This document shows positions 52,928 to 61,922 of a DNA stretch of 64,000 nt, one piece after another; the stretch's first letter is position 1, and each line of letters begins with the position of its first letter. The DNA comes from Pseudomonas alkylphenolica (GTDB lineage: Bacteria; Pseudomonadota; Gammaproteobacteria; Pseudomonadales; Pseudomonadaceae): assembly GCF_016009175.1 (NCBI RefSeq), contig NZ_JADUCM010000031.1, positions 1 to 64,000 on the forward strand. The letters are read 5' to 3'. The translations under genes were made by a program, and so were the position numbers. The notes under the pieces are model-generated. The model was not told the origin of the DNA and did no database searches. It worked only from the letters and a program-made list of their open reading frames with translations.

Positions 52928-52944
52928 CTACCCGATCCGGGTGG
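52928..52944. promoter_or_regulatory. Regulon palindrome, site C (second ACAD operon)
   Basis: CTACCC-GATCC-GGGTGG is centred 88 bases before the acyl-CoA dehydrogenase ATG at 53024. A longer overlapping hairpin (GCCACCCGG at 52914 with CCGGGTGGC at 52937) could also terminate the synthetase transcript. Confidence 0.6.
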
Positions 52945-53023
52945 CTTCAAGACCCACCCCCCCTCAATACATTGGACTCACGTACCAGGCGGACAGCCGC
53001 CTGGCCAGCCACTGGAGAGTCCG

Positions 53024-54163
53024 ATGCACATCAACCGTACCGTTTACCGTGAAGACCATGAAATGCTGCGCGAAACCGCGCGCCGCTTCTTCGAGCGCGA
53101 GTGCCTGCCCAAACAGGCACAGTGGGACGAAGACGGGCAGGTCGACCGGGAAACCTGGCTCAAGGCCGGCCGCCATAACCTGTTGTGCCTGACCGTGCCG
53201 GTCGAATACGGCGGCGGTGGTGGCGACTTCGGTCACTCGGCAGTGCTGATCGAAGAACTGTACCGCGCCGGTGTCTCGGGCTGGAGCCTGGGTGTGCATT
53301 CGGACATCGTCGCGCCGTACATCGTGCGCCTGGGCACCGAAGCGCAGAAACAGCAATGGCTGCCGAAAATCTGCAGCGGTGAAACCGTGCTGGCGGTGGC
53401 CATGACCGAGCCGGGCACCGGATCCGACCTCAAGGCGATCCGTACCACGGCAGTGCGCGACGGTGACGAGTGGGTCATCAACGGCAGCAAGACCTTCATC
53501 AGCAACGGCCTGACCTGCGACATGGTCGTGGTGGTGTGCAAGACCGACCCGAGCGCCGGTGCCAAAGGCTGCAGCCTGATCATGGTCGAGTGCGACCGCG
53601 AAGGCTTCCGCCGGGGCAACAAGCTGGAGAAGGTCGGCCAGGCGGCCGCCGACACCGCCGAACTGTTCTTCGACAACGTACGGGTACCGGTAGGCAACCT
53701 GCTCGGTGAAGAAAACAAGGGCTTTATGCACCTGATGGAGGAACTGCCACAGGAGCGTCTGGTGATTGCGCTGTACAGCGCCGCGAAGCTTGAACGCCTG
53801 CTGGAGCAGACCATCGAGTACGTCAAGGACCGCAAGGCCTTCAACCAGACGGTGTGGGACTTCCAGAACACCAAATTCAAGCTCGCCGACATCAAGGCCC
53901 AGGCCACCGCCGTGCGCCTGACCATCGACCATTACATCAGCGAGCACATGCGTCGGCGCCTTACTGTGCAGGAGTCGGCAATCGCCAAGCTGCTGGCCAC
54001 CGAAACCCTGTGCAAGTGCATCGACGACATGGTCCAGCTGCACGGCGGCTACGGCTACATGCTCGAGTATCCGATTGCCCGCGCCTTTGTCGACATGCGC
54101 GTGACCCGCATTTTCGGCGGTACCAGCGAAGTGCTGCGCGAGCTGATCGCGCGCCAGTTGTGA
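53024..54163 (+). CDS. Acyl-CoA dehydrogenase (second)
   Basis: A 379-residue paralogue of the gene at 43393, the same length and nearly collinear (MHINRTVYREDHEMLRETARRF against VHIARTVFRDDHEMF). AMTEPGTGSDLKA, FISNGLTCDM and QLHGGYGYMLEYP are conserved. The catalytic Glu again appears in the LPQERLVIAL position rather than near the C-terminus (RIFGGTSEV). First gene of the five-gene operon 53024-58379, with site C upstream. The duplicated dehydrogenase/thiolase pairs suggest two consecutive beta-oxidation rounds or two substrates. Confidence 0.9.
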   Translation: MHINRTVYREDHEMLRETARRFFERECLPKQAQWDEDGQVDRETWLKAGRHNLLCLTVPVEYGGGGGDFGHSAVLIEELYRAGVSGWSLGVHSDIVAPYIVRLGTEAQKQQWLPKICSGETVLAVAMTEPGTGSDLKAIRTTAVRDGDEWVINGSKTFISNGLTCDMVVVVCKTDPSAGAKGCSLIMVECDREGFRRGNKLEKVGQAAADTAELFFDNVRVPVGNLLGEENKGFMHLMEELPQERLVIALYSAAKLERLLEQTIEYVKDRKAFNQTVWDFQNTKFKLADIKAQATAVRLTIDHYISEHMRRRLTVQESAIAKLLATETLCKCIDDMVQLHGGYGYMLEYPIARAFVDMRVTRIFGGTSEVLRELIARQL

Positions 54164-54191
54164 TCCTTCCCCCTCATTTTCAGGTGACAGC

Positions 54192-55403
54192 ATGAGCGAA
54201 AAAGTACAGGTGGCCGGCGTTGGCATGATCCCGTTCAGCAAGCCGAGCGCCAGCCCGACCTACGTGCAGATGGGGGCCGAAGCCGTACGGCGTGCCCTGG
54301 CCGATGCGGGTATCGATTACACCCTGGTCCAGGAGGCATACGCCGGTTACGTCTATGGCGATTCCACCTGCGGCCAGACCGTGCTCTACGAAGTCGGCAT
54401 GACCGGCATTCCGGTGGTCAACGTCAACAACAACTGTTCCACCGGCTCCACGGCGTTGTACCTGGCGCGCAAGGCGATCGAATCCGGCTCGGCCGATTGT
54501 GTGCTGGCGGTGGGTTTCGAGCAGATGCAGGCCGGGGCGCTGAAGTCCCACTGGGACGACCGGCCGCCGACCCGCGAACGCTTCCTGCCGATCCTGCGCG
54601 GGTTGACCGCCGATGTCGGCACCGACATGGCGCAGGCCTTGCGCACCTTCGGCGGTGCCGGGCGCGAGTACATGCACAAGTACGGTACGCGTATGGAGAC
54701 CTTCGCTGCCGTGCGTGCCAAGGCCAGCCGCCATGCCGCGAACAACCCGCTGGCCCTGTTTCGCAAGGTCTTGAGCACCGAGGAGGTGATGGCCGACCCG
54801 GTGCTGTGGCCGGGGGTGATGACCCGTTTGATGGCGTGCCCGCCAACCTGTGGCGGCGCGGCCGCGATCCTGGTGTCGGAGCGCTTTGCGAAAAAGCATG
54901 GGCTGCGCCGTGACGTGCAAATCGTCGCCCAGGCAATGACCACCGATACGCCTGAGTCCTTCAATTTCGAAAAGCCGTCGATGCTCGACTGGGTCGGCAC
55001 CCACATGACCCGTGCGGCGGTCGAACAGGTGTATCAGAAGGCCGGTGTCGGCCCGCAGGACATCGATGTCTGCGAACTGCACGACTGCTTCGCCCAGAAC
55101 GAAGTGATTTGCTACGAGTCACTGGGATTTTGCCCCGAGGGTGGCGCAGAGAAGTTCGTGATGGACGGCGACAACACCTACGGCGGGCAGATCGTCATCA
55201 ACCCTTCCGGTGGCCTGCTTTCCAAGGGCCACCCACTGGGCGCCACCGGGCTTGCGCAGTGCTATGAACTTACCCAGCAACTGCGTGGCAACGCCGACCG
55301 GCGCCAGGTTGACGGTGCGCGCCTGGCGATGGCGCACAACCTCGGGCTGGGTGGCGCCTGTGTGGTAACGCTGTATGGCAAAGTCAACGGAGGTGACCTG
55401 TGA
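54192..55403 (+). CDS. SCP2-type thiolase (second)
   Basis: A 403-residue SCPx-type thiolase, paralogue of the gene at 42181. Nucleophile Cys82 in NNNCSTGSTALY, LHDCFAQNE, and LLSKGHPLGATG are intact. The gene starts 28 bases after the dehydrogenase stop and overlaps the next dehydrogenase in a GTGA junction, so coupling is likely. It cleaves a 3-oxoacyl-CoA; the family commonly accepts 2-methyl-branched or sterol-derived thioesters. Confidence 0.9.
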   Translation: MSEKVQVAGVGMIPFSKPSASPTYVQMGAEAVRRALADAGIDYTLVQEAYAGYVYGDSTCGQTVLYEVGMTGIPVVNVNNNCSTGSTALYLARKAIESGSADCVLAVGFEQMQAGALKSHWDDRPPTRERFLPILRGLTADVGTDMAQALRTFGGAGREYMHKYGTRMETFAAVRAKASRHAANNPLALFRKVLSTEEVMADPVLWPGVMTRLMACPPTCGGAAAILVSERFAKKHGLRRDVQIVAQAMTTDTPESFNFEKPSMLDWVGTHMTRAAVEQVYQKAGVGPQDIDVCELHDCFAQNEVICYESLGFCPEGGAEKFVMDGDNTYGGQIVINPSGGLLSKGHPLGATGLAQCYELTQQLRGNADRRQVDGARLAMAHNLGLGGACVVTLYGKVNGGDL

Positions 55404-56557
55404 GCAGCCTGCTCGATGCCTTCCGCCTGACCGCGTTACCCGCCCATGCCGAAGCCTTTCGCGCTGAAGTGAAAGACTTTCTGCGCGGCCACCTGCCTAC
55501 CGTGCCGGCCGATGTGCGGGCACGCAGCTGGACCGGGTTCGACGCAGCCTTCAGTCGCAAACTGGCACAGCGCGGCTGGGTGGGCTTGACCCTGCCCGAC
55601 GCCTATGGCGGCGCGGGGCTGGATGCGTTCAGCCGCTTCGTGCTGGTCGAAGAACTGCTGGCTGCCGGCGCTCCGGTCGCAGCACACTGGATCGCCGACC
55701 GCCAGAGCGGGCCGCTGATCCTCAAGTTCGGCAGTGAGGCGCAGAAAGATTTCTACTTGCCGCGCATCTGCGCCGGCCAAGCGTTTTTCTGCATTGGCAT
55801 GAGCGAGCCCAATGCCGGCTCCGACCTTGCCAGCGTGCGTAGCCGCGCCACGCCCTGCGACGGCGGTTGGCGCCTGAACGGGCGCAAGATCTGGACCACC
55901 AATGCCCACCATGCCGACTACATGATCGCCCTGGTGCGCACCAGCGGCGGCCCCGAGGACCGTCACCACGGGCTGTCGCAGTTCATCATCGACCTCAAGC
56001 AGCCGGGTATCAGTGTGCGGCCGATCCTTGACCTTGCCGGCGATGCGCATTTCTCCGAAGTGGCCTTTGACGACGTACTGCTACCACACGAGGCGCTGGT
56101 GGGCGAGGAGGGCAGTGGCTGGAAGCAGGTCAACGCCGAACTGGCTTTCGAGCGCAGCGGCCCGGAGCGCTTCTATTCCAGCGTGGTACTGCTCGACCTG
56201 TGGGCCGACACCTTGCGCCGCCACGGCGCCAGTGCCGCCGAGACCGCCTTGCTGGGCAGCTTCCTTACCCAGCTGGCGAGTTTGCGCAGCCTGTCGGTAG
56301 CGCTGACGGCATTGCTGGCCCGGTGTGAAAGCCCGGTGGTGGAGGCGGCTCTGGTCAAGGACATCGGCACCGAGTTCGAGCAGTCGATCCCGGCGGCGAT
56401 TGCTGCGGCGATCAGCGCCACGCCGGATGCACCGACTGACGACGAGCTGTACCGCACCGTCGCCTACCTGAACCAGGTTGCGCCGACCTTCTCGTTGCGT
56501 GGCGGCACCCGGGAAATCTTGCGCGGCATGATCGCCCGTGGCCTTGGCCTGCGCTGA
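55400..56557 (+). CDS. Acyl-CoA dehydrogenase, FadE-type, heteromer subunit 1
   Basis: A 385-residue dehydrogenase of the FadE type. GMSEPNAGSDLASVRSRA and WTTNAHHADYMI form the FAD/substrate site, and the C-terminus ends RGGTREILRGMIARGLGLR. It is followed at once by a shorter, divergent dehydrogenase gene (56579). In actinobacterial steroid catabolism such adjacent pairs form alpha2-beta2 enzymes for side-chain CoA thioesters; this pair has the same look. The start GTG at 55400 has GGAGGTGA upstream and overlaps the thiolase stop. Confidence 0.88.
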   Translation: MSSLLDAFRLTALPAHAEAFRAEVKDFLRGHLPTVPADVRARSWTGFDAAFSRKLAQRGWVGLTLPDAYGGAGLDAFSRFVLVEELLAAGAPVAAHWIADRQSGPLILKFGSEAQKDFYLPRICAGQAFFCIGMSEPNAGSDLASVRSRATPCDGGWRLNGRKIWTTNAHHADYMIALVRTSGGPEDRHHGLSQFIIDLKQPGISVRPILDLAGDAHFSEVAFDDVLLPHEALVGEEGSGWKQVNAELAFERSGPERFYSSVVLLDLWADTLRRHGASAAETALLGSFLTQLASLRSLSVALTALLARCESPVVEAALVKDIGTEFEQSIPAAIAAAISATPDAPTDDELYRTVAYLNQVAPTFSLRGGTREILRGMIARGLGLR

Positions 56558-56578
56558 TATCGAAGAGGAAAGATCGTC

Positions 56579-57580
56579 ATGTTCACTGAAGCGATTGAAA
56601 AAATTCTTGCTGATCTATGTACGCCGACACGCGTCCGTGCGGTGGAAAACGGCGACGGCGCAATGGCGCTGTGGCGCGCCCTGGAGGACGGCGGTTTCCT
56701 TCAGTTGTTGACGCCGGAGTCGCAAGACGGTGCAGGGTTATCGCTGGCTGCGTTGTTCCCCGTGTTGCTTGCCTTCGGTCGCCACGCATTGCCGGTGCCT
56801 GCGGCCCAGAGCATCGCCGCACGGGCGTTGATGCAGGGCTGCGCGCAGCAGCCACCGGCCGGCATGCTGACCCTGGCCGGCAGCAGTCACAGCGATGCCG
56901 AGGGTGGCGTGTGCGTGCCGCGATTGGCCTACGGCATGCTCGCCGGGCATGCCTTGGTAAACCGCGGCGGCGACCTGTTGCTGCTCGATTGCAGCCTGGC
57001 CCGGCGCGAGCCTGTGGGTGTCCATGCCAGCCAGTGCGCCACGCTGTATTGGCCCAAGGACGCTGTCGGTACGCCGCTGGGCAGCAACGGCGAAGCGGTG
57101 CGCCTGTTCGCCGCGGCAATTCACGCAGCGAGCATGGCCGGTGCCATGGAGCGGGTACTGGACATGACGCTCGCCTATTGCAACGACCGGATCCAGTTCG
57201 GCAAAGCCATTGGCAAGTTCCAGGCCGTTCAGCATCAGCTCAGCGTGATGGCCGAACAGGTGGCGGCTTCACGCATGGCGGCCGAACTTGCCTTTGCCAG
57301 CGATCAAGCGGTTCCGACGCTGATCCCGGCAGCCATTGCCAAGGCGCGCACCCGCATGGCCGTGCCCCAGGTGACTGCCACGGCCCATGCCCTGTTTGGC
57401 GCTATCGGCGTGACCGAGGAACTGGACCTGCAGCTGTACACCCGACGCTTGCACGAATGGCGTGTCAGCGAAGGGTCGGAAACCAGGTGGAACGGCCAGG
57501 TAGGGCAGGCATTGCTGGCCCAACCAAACGTGACAGCCAGTGAGTTCGTGCGCCAAATCACCGAATCGACCATCGCCTGA
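56579..57580 (+). CDS. Acyl-CoA dehydrogenase, short heteromer subunit 2
   Basis: A 333-residue dehydrogenase-fold protein, shorter than catalytic members. The N-terminal domain is weakly conserved (FLQLLTPESQDGAGLSL), and the usual TEPxxGS motif is not visible. The C-terminal helical domain is recognisable (RIQFGKAIGKFQAVQHQLSVMA). The end reads RRLHEWRVSEGSETRW instead of a catalytic Glu loop. It most likely pairs with the subunit encoded 22 bases upstream. It could also be a degenerate dehydrogenase, but the clean frame argues for function. Confidence 0.85.
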   Translation: MFTEAIEKILADLCTPTRVRAVENGDGAMALWRALEDGGFLQLLTPESQDGAGLSLAALFPVLLAFGRHALPVPAAQSIAARALMQGCAQQPPAGMLTLAGSSHSDAEGGVCVPRLAYGMLAGHALVNRGGDLLLLDCSLARREPVGVHASQCATLYWPKDAVGTPLGSNGEAVRLFAAAIHAASMAGAMERVLDMTLAYCNDRIQFGKAIGKFQAVQHQLSVMAEQVAASRMAAELAFASDQAVPTLIPAAIAKARTRMAVPQVTATAHALFGAIGVTEELDLQLYTRRLHEWRVSEGSETRWNGQVGQALLAQPNVTASEFVRQITESTIA

Positions 57581-57590
57581 GGATGCATCC

Positions 57591-58379
57591 GTGAGCAATT
57601 TTCTGAAGTACGAGCAAGCGGGTCATGTCGTTACCCTGACGATGAATGACCCGGAGCGGCGCAATCCATTGACCGGCAACAGTGCCGTACCCGAGTTTCT
57701 AGAGGCCATCGAGCGGATCGAGCGCGACAGCAGCGTTCGCGCGGTAATCATTACCGGTGCCGGCAGTGCGTTTTGCTCAGGCGGCAACGTGCGCGACATG
57801 GAGCGCTACGGGCAATTGTCGGGGATGGCGCTGCGTCAGGAGTATCGCACCGGCATCCAGCGCCTGCCGTTGGCGCTGTTCAACCTGGAAGTGCCGGTGA
57901 TCGCCGCGGTGAATGGCGCAGCCATTGGCGCCGGCCTTGATCTGGCCTGCATGTGCGATATCCGTGTGGCCTCTGAAAACGCCCGTTTTGCCGAAAGCTT
58001 CGTCAAGCTGGGGATTATCCCGGGTGACGGCGGCGCATGGCTGTTGCCGCGCATTATCGGTTTGTCCAGGGCCACCGAGTTGACCCTGACCGGGCGGATG
58101 ATCGATGCCCGCCAGGCTGAGCAATGGAACCTGGTGTCGCGCGTGGTGCCGCCCGAGCAGTTGCTCGACAGCGCTCGCGAGATCGCTGCAGCCATTGCCG
58201 AAAACCCGCCCCATGCGGTGCGCCTGGCCAAGCGCCTGTTGCGCGAAGCCTTGCACACCCGGCTCGACACACTGCTGGAAATGTCCGCGACCTTTCAGGT
58301 GCTGTCGCACCAGACTGCAGATCACCGCGAGGCGGTGGCAGCGTTCATCGAGAAGCGCCCGGCGACTTTTACCGGTTGA
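57591..58379 (+). CDS. Enoyl-CoA hydratase/isomerase family protein (second)
   Basis: A 262-residue crotonase. GAGSAFCSGGNVRDM forms the oxyanion hole, and AAIGAGLDLACMCD carries Asp where hydratases have the first catalytic Glu. A Glu remains in RFAESFVKLG, and GDGGAW replaces GAGGTQ. The single-Glu pattern suggests an isomerase or CoA-ester hydrolase rather than a classic hydratase. The GTG at 57591 with GAGGA upstream is the start. Last gene of the operon beginning at 53024. Confidence 0.85.
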   Translation: MSNFLKYEQAGHVVTLTMNDPERRNPLTGNSAVPEFLEAIERIERDSSVRAVIITGAGSAFCSGGNVRDMERYGQLSGMALRQEYRTGIQRLPLALFNLEVPVIAAVNGAAIGAGLDLACMCDIRVASENARFAESFVKLGIIPGDGGAWLLPRIIGLSRATELTLTGRMIDARQAEQWNLVSRVVPPEQLLDSAREIAAAIAENPPHAVRLAKRLLREALHTRLDTLLEMSATFQVLSHQTADHREAVAAFIEKRPATFTG

Positions 58380-58466
58380 GTGTCACCGCGCGTAACGCCC
58401 GCCACGCGCCCGGCGCAGCGGGTTGTTACGCGCCCGAAAAGCAGACGAAAAACACTTCATCCAAAT

Positions 58467-58480
58467 CACCCGTTCGGGTG
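58467..58480. promoter_or_regulatory. Regulon palindrome, site D (DUF1302/DUF1329 pair), variant
   Basis: CACCC-GTTC-GGGTG is centred 73 bases before the DUF1302 ATG at 58547. The arms match the other sites, but the spacer is four bases instead of five. The weakest member of the set. Confidence 0.4.
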
Positions 58481-58546
58481 TGAGGACCTCACCGCAGCCT
58501 CGCTAGCATGAGCGCTCACCACGTCATTTTTTACCGGGGAAACCGC

Positions 58547-60379
58547 ATGACAAAAACAACAATGCGCGGCGTCTTTCAGCCCAGCCTGCTGGCCGTAGCC
58601 GTGATGGTTGCCTCTTGTGCGAGCCACCAGGCGCACGCAGTCGATTTTGCTATTGGCGAGATTCAGGGGTCGTTCGATTCATCGCTGTCAATCGGGGCCA
58701 GCTGGTCGACCGCCGATCCCGACAAACAGTTCATCTCCAACTTCAATTCCCAGGGCGTCAGCGGTGGCGAGTCCGCTTCGCGCACCACCGACGACAACCG
58801 CTTGAACTTCAAAAAGGGCGAGACCTTTTCGAAGATCTTCAAAGGTGTGCATGACCTTGAGTTGAAGTACGCCGACAGTGGTGTCTTCGTGCGGGGCAAG
58901 TACTGGTACGACTTTGAACTGATGGACGAAAGCCGGCCGTTCTACGACATCGATGATGCGGGGCGTGACCGCGCTGCCAAATCATCCGGGGCGATGTTCC
59001 TCGACAGCTTCATCTACCACAACTACACCCTTGGCGATCAGGTTGGTAACGTGCGCCTGGGCAAGCAGGTGGTGAGCTGGGGCGAGAGCACCTTTATCGG
59101 TAACTCGATCAACAGCATCAACCCGATTGACGTGGCCGCCTTGCGTCGCCCCGGCGCCGAAGTCAAAGAAGGGCTGATTCCGGTCAACCTGCTCTATGTG
59201 TCCCAGGGCCTGGCCGACAACATCACCGCCGAAGCGTTTTACCAGCTGGAGTGGGACAAGTCGGTGGTCGACAACTGCGGCACCTTCTTCGGCAGTGATG
59301 GCGTGCCGCAAGGCTGCAACGACCGCCTGGTAGTCGCCGGGCTGGACCTGCCGCCTGGTGTGGCGCGCAACACCGGTGGAGCGGCCGCCGTCGCTGCGGG
59401 CACCGACAATGCATACATTCCACGCCTGAAAGACAACGATGCCCGCGACAGCGGCCAGTATGGCGTGGCCCTGCGCTGGTATGTTCCGGAGGCGAACGAC
59501 ACCGAGTTCGGCGCCTATGCGATGAACTATCACAGCCGCAACCCGTACCTGAGCATCAACCAGATGACCAGTGCGGCAGGTGGCGTGACTTCGGCCCGCA
59601 GCGTGCGCTACTTCATCGACTACCCGGAAGACATCCGCCTTTACGGCCTGAGCTTCCAGACCAACGTGTCTGGCGTGGCACTGGGCGGCGAAGTCAGTTA
59701 TCGGCCGAACATGCCCTTGCAACTGAACACCGCAGACCTGCTGTCGGCAGCCACCTTTGGTGCCACCTCGCCACTGATCACCAGCGGCTTTGCCGGCCGC
59801 ACGCTGGGTGCCGGGGTCAATGGCTACAAGCGCATGCCGGTTACCCAGGCACAGGTGACGGCGACGCAGTTCTTCGACCAGGTGTTGGGCGCCAGTCGTC
59901 TGACCCTGGTGGGCGAGGTTGGCTACAACCACATCAATGGCCTGGGCAAGGCCGATGGTTCCGACCTGCGCTTCGGGCGCAGCCCGGCCTTCGGTTCCGG
60001 CGAACTGCAGGGCGCAGCCGGGGCAGCAACCTGCCGTGGCACAGCGGCGGGCACGCCAACGGCGAGCAACCCGGCGCAGGAATGCAACGACGACGGCTTC
60101 TACACCAGCAACAGCTGGGGCTACCGCCTGCGCGGCAAGCTCGATTACCAGAACGTGGTCGCCGGCATCAACCTGTCGCCCAACCTGGCCTGGTCCCATG
60201 ACGTTCAAGGCTATGGCCCCAACTTCGATGAAGGCTCCAAGGCAGTCAGCGTCGGCGTCGATGCCGACTACCTGAACACCTACACCGCCAGCCTCAGTTA
60301 CACCAACTACTTCGATGGCGATTTCAACACCAACGTCGACCGTGACTTCGTTGCGCTGAGCTTCGGCGTGAATTTCTGA
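58547..60379 (+). CDS. DUF1302 outer-membrane protein (second copy)
   Basis: A 610-residue exported barrel-like protein. The signal peptide ends near ASHQAHA, followed by VDFAIGEIQGSFDSSLSIGASW, typical of DUF1302. The C-terminus DRDFVALSFGVNF ends in phenylalanine. It is a paralogue of the gene at 11518 and, like it, is followed by DUF1329. An earlier in-frame ATG at 58508 is less likely than 58547. It probably provides outer-membrane passage or surface binding for the substrate of this cluster. Confidence 0.87.
   Translation: MTKTTMRGVFQPSLLAVAVMVASCASHQAHAVDFAIGEIQGSFDSSLSIGASWSTADPDKQFISNFNSQGVSGGESASRTTDDNRLNFKKGETFSKIFKGVHDLELKYADSGVFVRGKYWYDFELMDESRPFYDIDDAGRDRAAKSSGAMFLDSFIYHNYTLGDQVGNVRLGKQVVSWGESTFIGNSINSINPIDVAALRRPGAEVKEGLIPVNLLYVSQGLADNITAEAFYQLEWDKSVVDNCGTFFGSDGVPQGCNDRLVVAGLDLPPGVARNTGGAAAVAAGTDNAYIPRLKDNDARDSGQYGVALRWYVPEANDTEFGAYAMNYHSRNPYLSINQMTSAAGGVTSARSVRYFIDYPEDIRLYGLSFQTNVSGVALGGEVSYRPNMPLQLNTADLLSAATFGATSPLITSGFAGRTLGAGVNGYKRMPVTQAQVTATQFFDQVLGASRLTLVGEVGYNHINGLGKADGSDLRFGRSPAFGSGELQGAAGAATCRGTAAGTPTASNPAQECNDDGFYTSNSWGYRLRGKLDYQNVVAGINLSPNLAWSHDVQGYGPNFDEGSKAVSVGVDADYLNTYTASLSYTNYFDGDFNTNVDRDFVALSFGVNF
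58552..58562 (+). promoter_or_regulatory. CA motif over the start of DUF1302 (second copy)
   Basis: AAAAACAACAA overlaps codons 2-6 of the gene, so binding would cover the initiation region. Confidence 0.6.
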
Positions 60380-60408
60380 TGCAACTCTGCCCCCAGAGGT
60401 ACCTGGAA

Positions 60409-61791
60409 ATGACTCATTTCACTATCAATGCACGTACGATCTTTAGCGCCGGCGTACTGAGCCTGTCGCTGCTGTCCAGCGCTGTCATGGCGGCGGTATC
60501 GCCCCAGGAGGCGGCCCAGCTGGGCACCACACTGACGCCGTTGGGGGCCCAGAAAGAGGGCAACGCCAGTGGCAGCATTCCGCCCTGGACCGGGGGCTTG
60601 AAACCCGGTGCGGCGCCGCTCGACAACGGCTTTCTCGGGGATCCGTTTGCCGCAGACAAACCGCAAATGATCATCACTGCGGCCAATGCCGAACAGTACA
60701 AGGACAACCTGACACCGGGGCAACTGGCAATGTTCAAGCGCTACCCGGACAGCTACAGGATTCCGGTGTACAAAACTCAACGCACCGCAGCCGTGCCACA
60801 GAACATCTATGACATCGCGAAAAAAAGTGCGGTAACCACCGAGCTGACGCCGGACGGCAACGGTCTGCTGAACTTCTCGCAAACCCGTTATTACCCGTTC
60901 CCGATTCCGAAAAGCGGTGTCGAGGTCTACTGGAACCATACCAACCGTTACCGCGGTGGCAACATGGAACGCCAGGCGGCCCAGGCGGCCCCGCAAACCA
61001 ACGGTTCGTACTCCATTGTCGAATACGTGGACAAGCTGGCCTTTCCGCAATTGATGGAAGGGGTCGAAGGCGGGCAGGGCGACAACGTCCTGTACTACTA
61101 CAAGCAGGAAATTACCGCACCGTCGCGCATGGCCGGCAGCGTGATCCTCATTCACGAAACCATCGACCAGGTGAAGGAGCCGCGCCTGGCGTGGGTCTAC
61201 AACGCCGGCCAACGCCGGGTACGCCGGGCACCGCAGGTGGCCTATGACGGCCCGGGCAGCGGCTCGGACGGCATGCGCACCGCCGACAACACCGACATGA
61301 TGAACGGCGCACCGGATCGCTATGACTGGAAACTGGTCGGCAAAAAGGAGCTGTACATCCCGTACAACAACTACAAGCTGCAGTCGCCAGCGCTCAAGTA
61401 CGACCAGATCATCAAACCGGGGCACATCAACCAGGACCTGACCCGCTATGAGCTGCACCGGGTGTGGCACGTCGAGGCGACATTGAAGCCGGGGCAGCGT
61501 CATATCTACGCCAAGCGCGACATGTACTTCGACGAAGACACCTGGCAGCTGGCCGAGGTCGACCACTACGACGGCCGTGGCCAGCTGTGGCGGGTGGCGG
61601 AAGGTTATGCGATCAACGACTACGAACGCGGCGCGCCCAACTTCGCCATGCTCGGGATCTATGACCTGATGGCCGGTCGTTACAACGTCCTGGCGATGAC
61701 CAACCAGTCCCGGCATGCCACCACCTACGGCATGAGCGCGAAGATGACCGACTTCACCCCGTCGGCACTGCGCAACGCCGGTATCCGCTGA
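60409..61791 (+). CDS. DUF1329 protein (second copy)
   Basis: A 460-residue exported protein. The signal peptide ends near SAVMA, followed by AVSPQEAAQLGTTLTPLGAQ, closely matching the opening of the DUF1329 paralogue at 10136. Two further shared segments are NAGQRRVRRAP (here) and DEDTWQLAEVDHYDGRGQLW. It follows DUF1302 by 29 bases. It is likely periplasmic and works with DUF1302 in handling a lipophilic compound. Confidence 0.88.
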   Translation: MTHFTINARTIFSAGVLSLSLLSSAVMAAVSPQEAAQLGTTLTPLGAQKEGNASGSIPPWTGGLKPGAAPLDNGFLGDPFAADKPQMIITAANAEQYKDNLTPGQLAMFKRYPDSYRIPVYKTQRTAAVPQNIYDIAKKSAVTTELTPDGNGLLNFSQTRYYPFPIPKSGVEVYWNHTNRYRGGNMERQAAQAAPQTNGSYSIVEYVDKLAFPQLMEGVEGGQGDNVLYYYKQEITAPSRMAGSVILIHETIDQVKEPRLAWVYNAGQRRVRRAPQVAYDGPGSGSDGMRTADNTDMMNGAPDRYDWKLVGKKELYIPYNNYKLQSPALKYDQIIKPGHINQDLTRYELHRVWHVEATLKPGQRHIYAKRDMYFDEDTWQLAEVDHYDGRGQLWRVAEGYAINDYERGAPNFAMLGIYDLMAGRYNVLAMTNQSRHATTYGMSAKMTDFTPSALRNAGIR

Positions 61792-61802
61792 CCGTTGGTC
61801 TT

Positions 61803-61836
61803 ACCCACAACGCCCTGTTGGCAGGGCGTCGTGGGT
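61803..61836. terminator. Hairpin terminator after DUF1329
   Basis: A 15-bp stem with one mismatch, ACCCACAACGCCCTG pairing with CAGGGCGTCGTGGGT over a TTGG loop, starts 11 bases past the stop codon. No long T-run. Confidence 0.7.
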
Positions 61837-61847
61837 TCAACGGGCGA

Positions 61848-61864
61848 CCACCTGATGTGGGTGG
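61848..61864. promoter_or_regulatory. Regulon palindrome, site F (second luxR)
   Basis: CCACCT-GATGT-GGGTGG, with arms differing by one position, is centred 67 bases before the second LuxR ATG at 61923 and separated from the DUF1329 terminator just upstream. Confidence 0.65.
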
Positions 61865-61922
61865 CGCGTAACACACTGGCGAAGCCAATGATGGTCACCT
61901 CACCCTATCAGCGAGGTGCGCC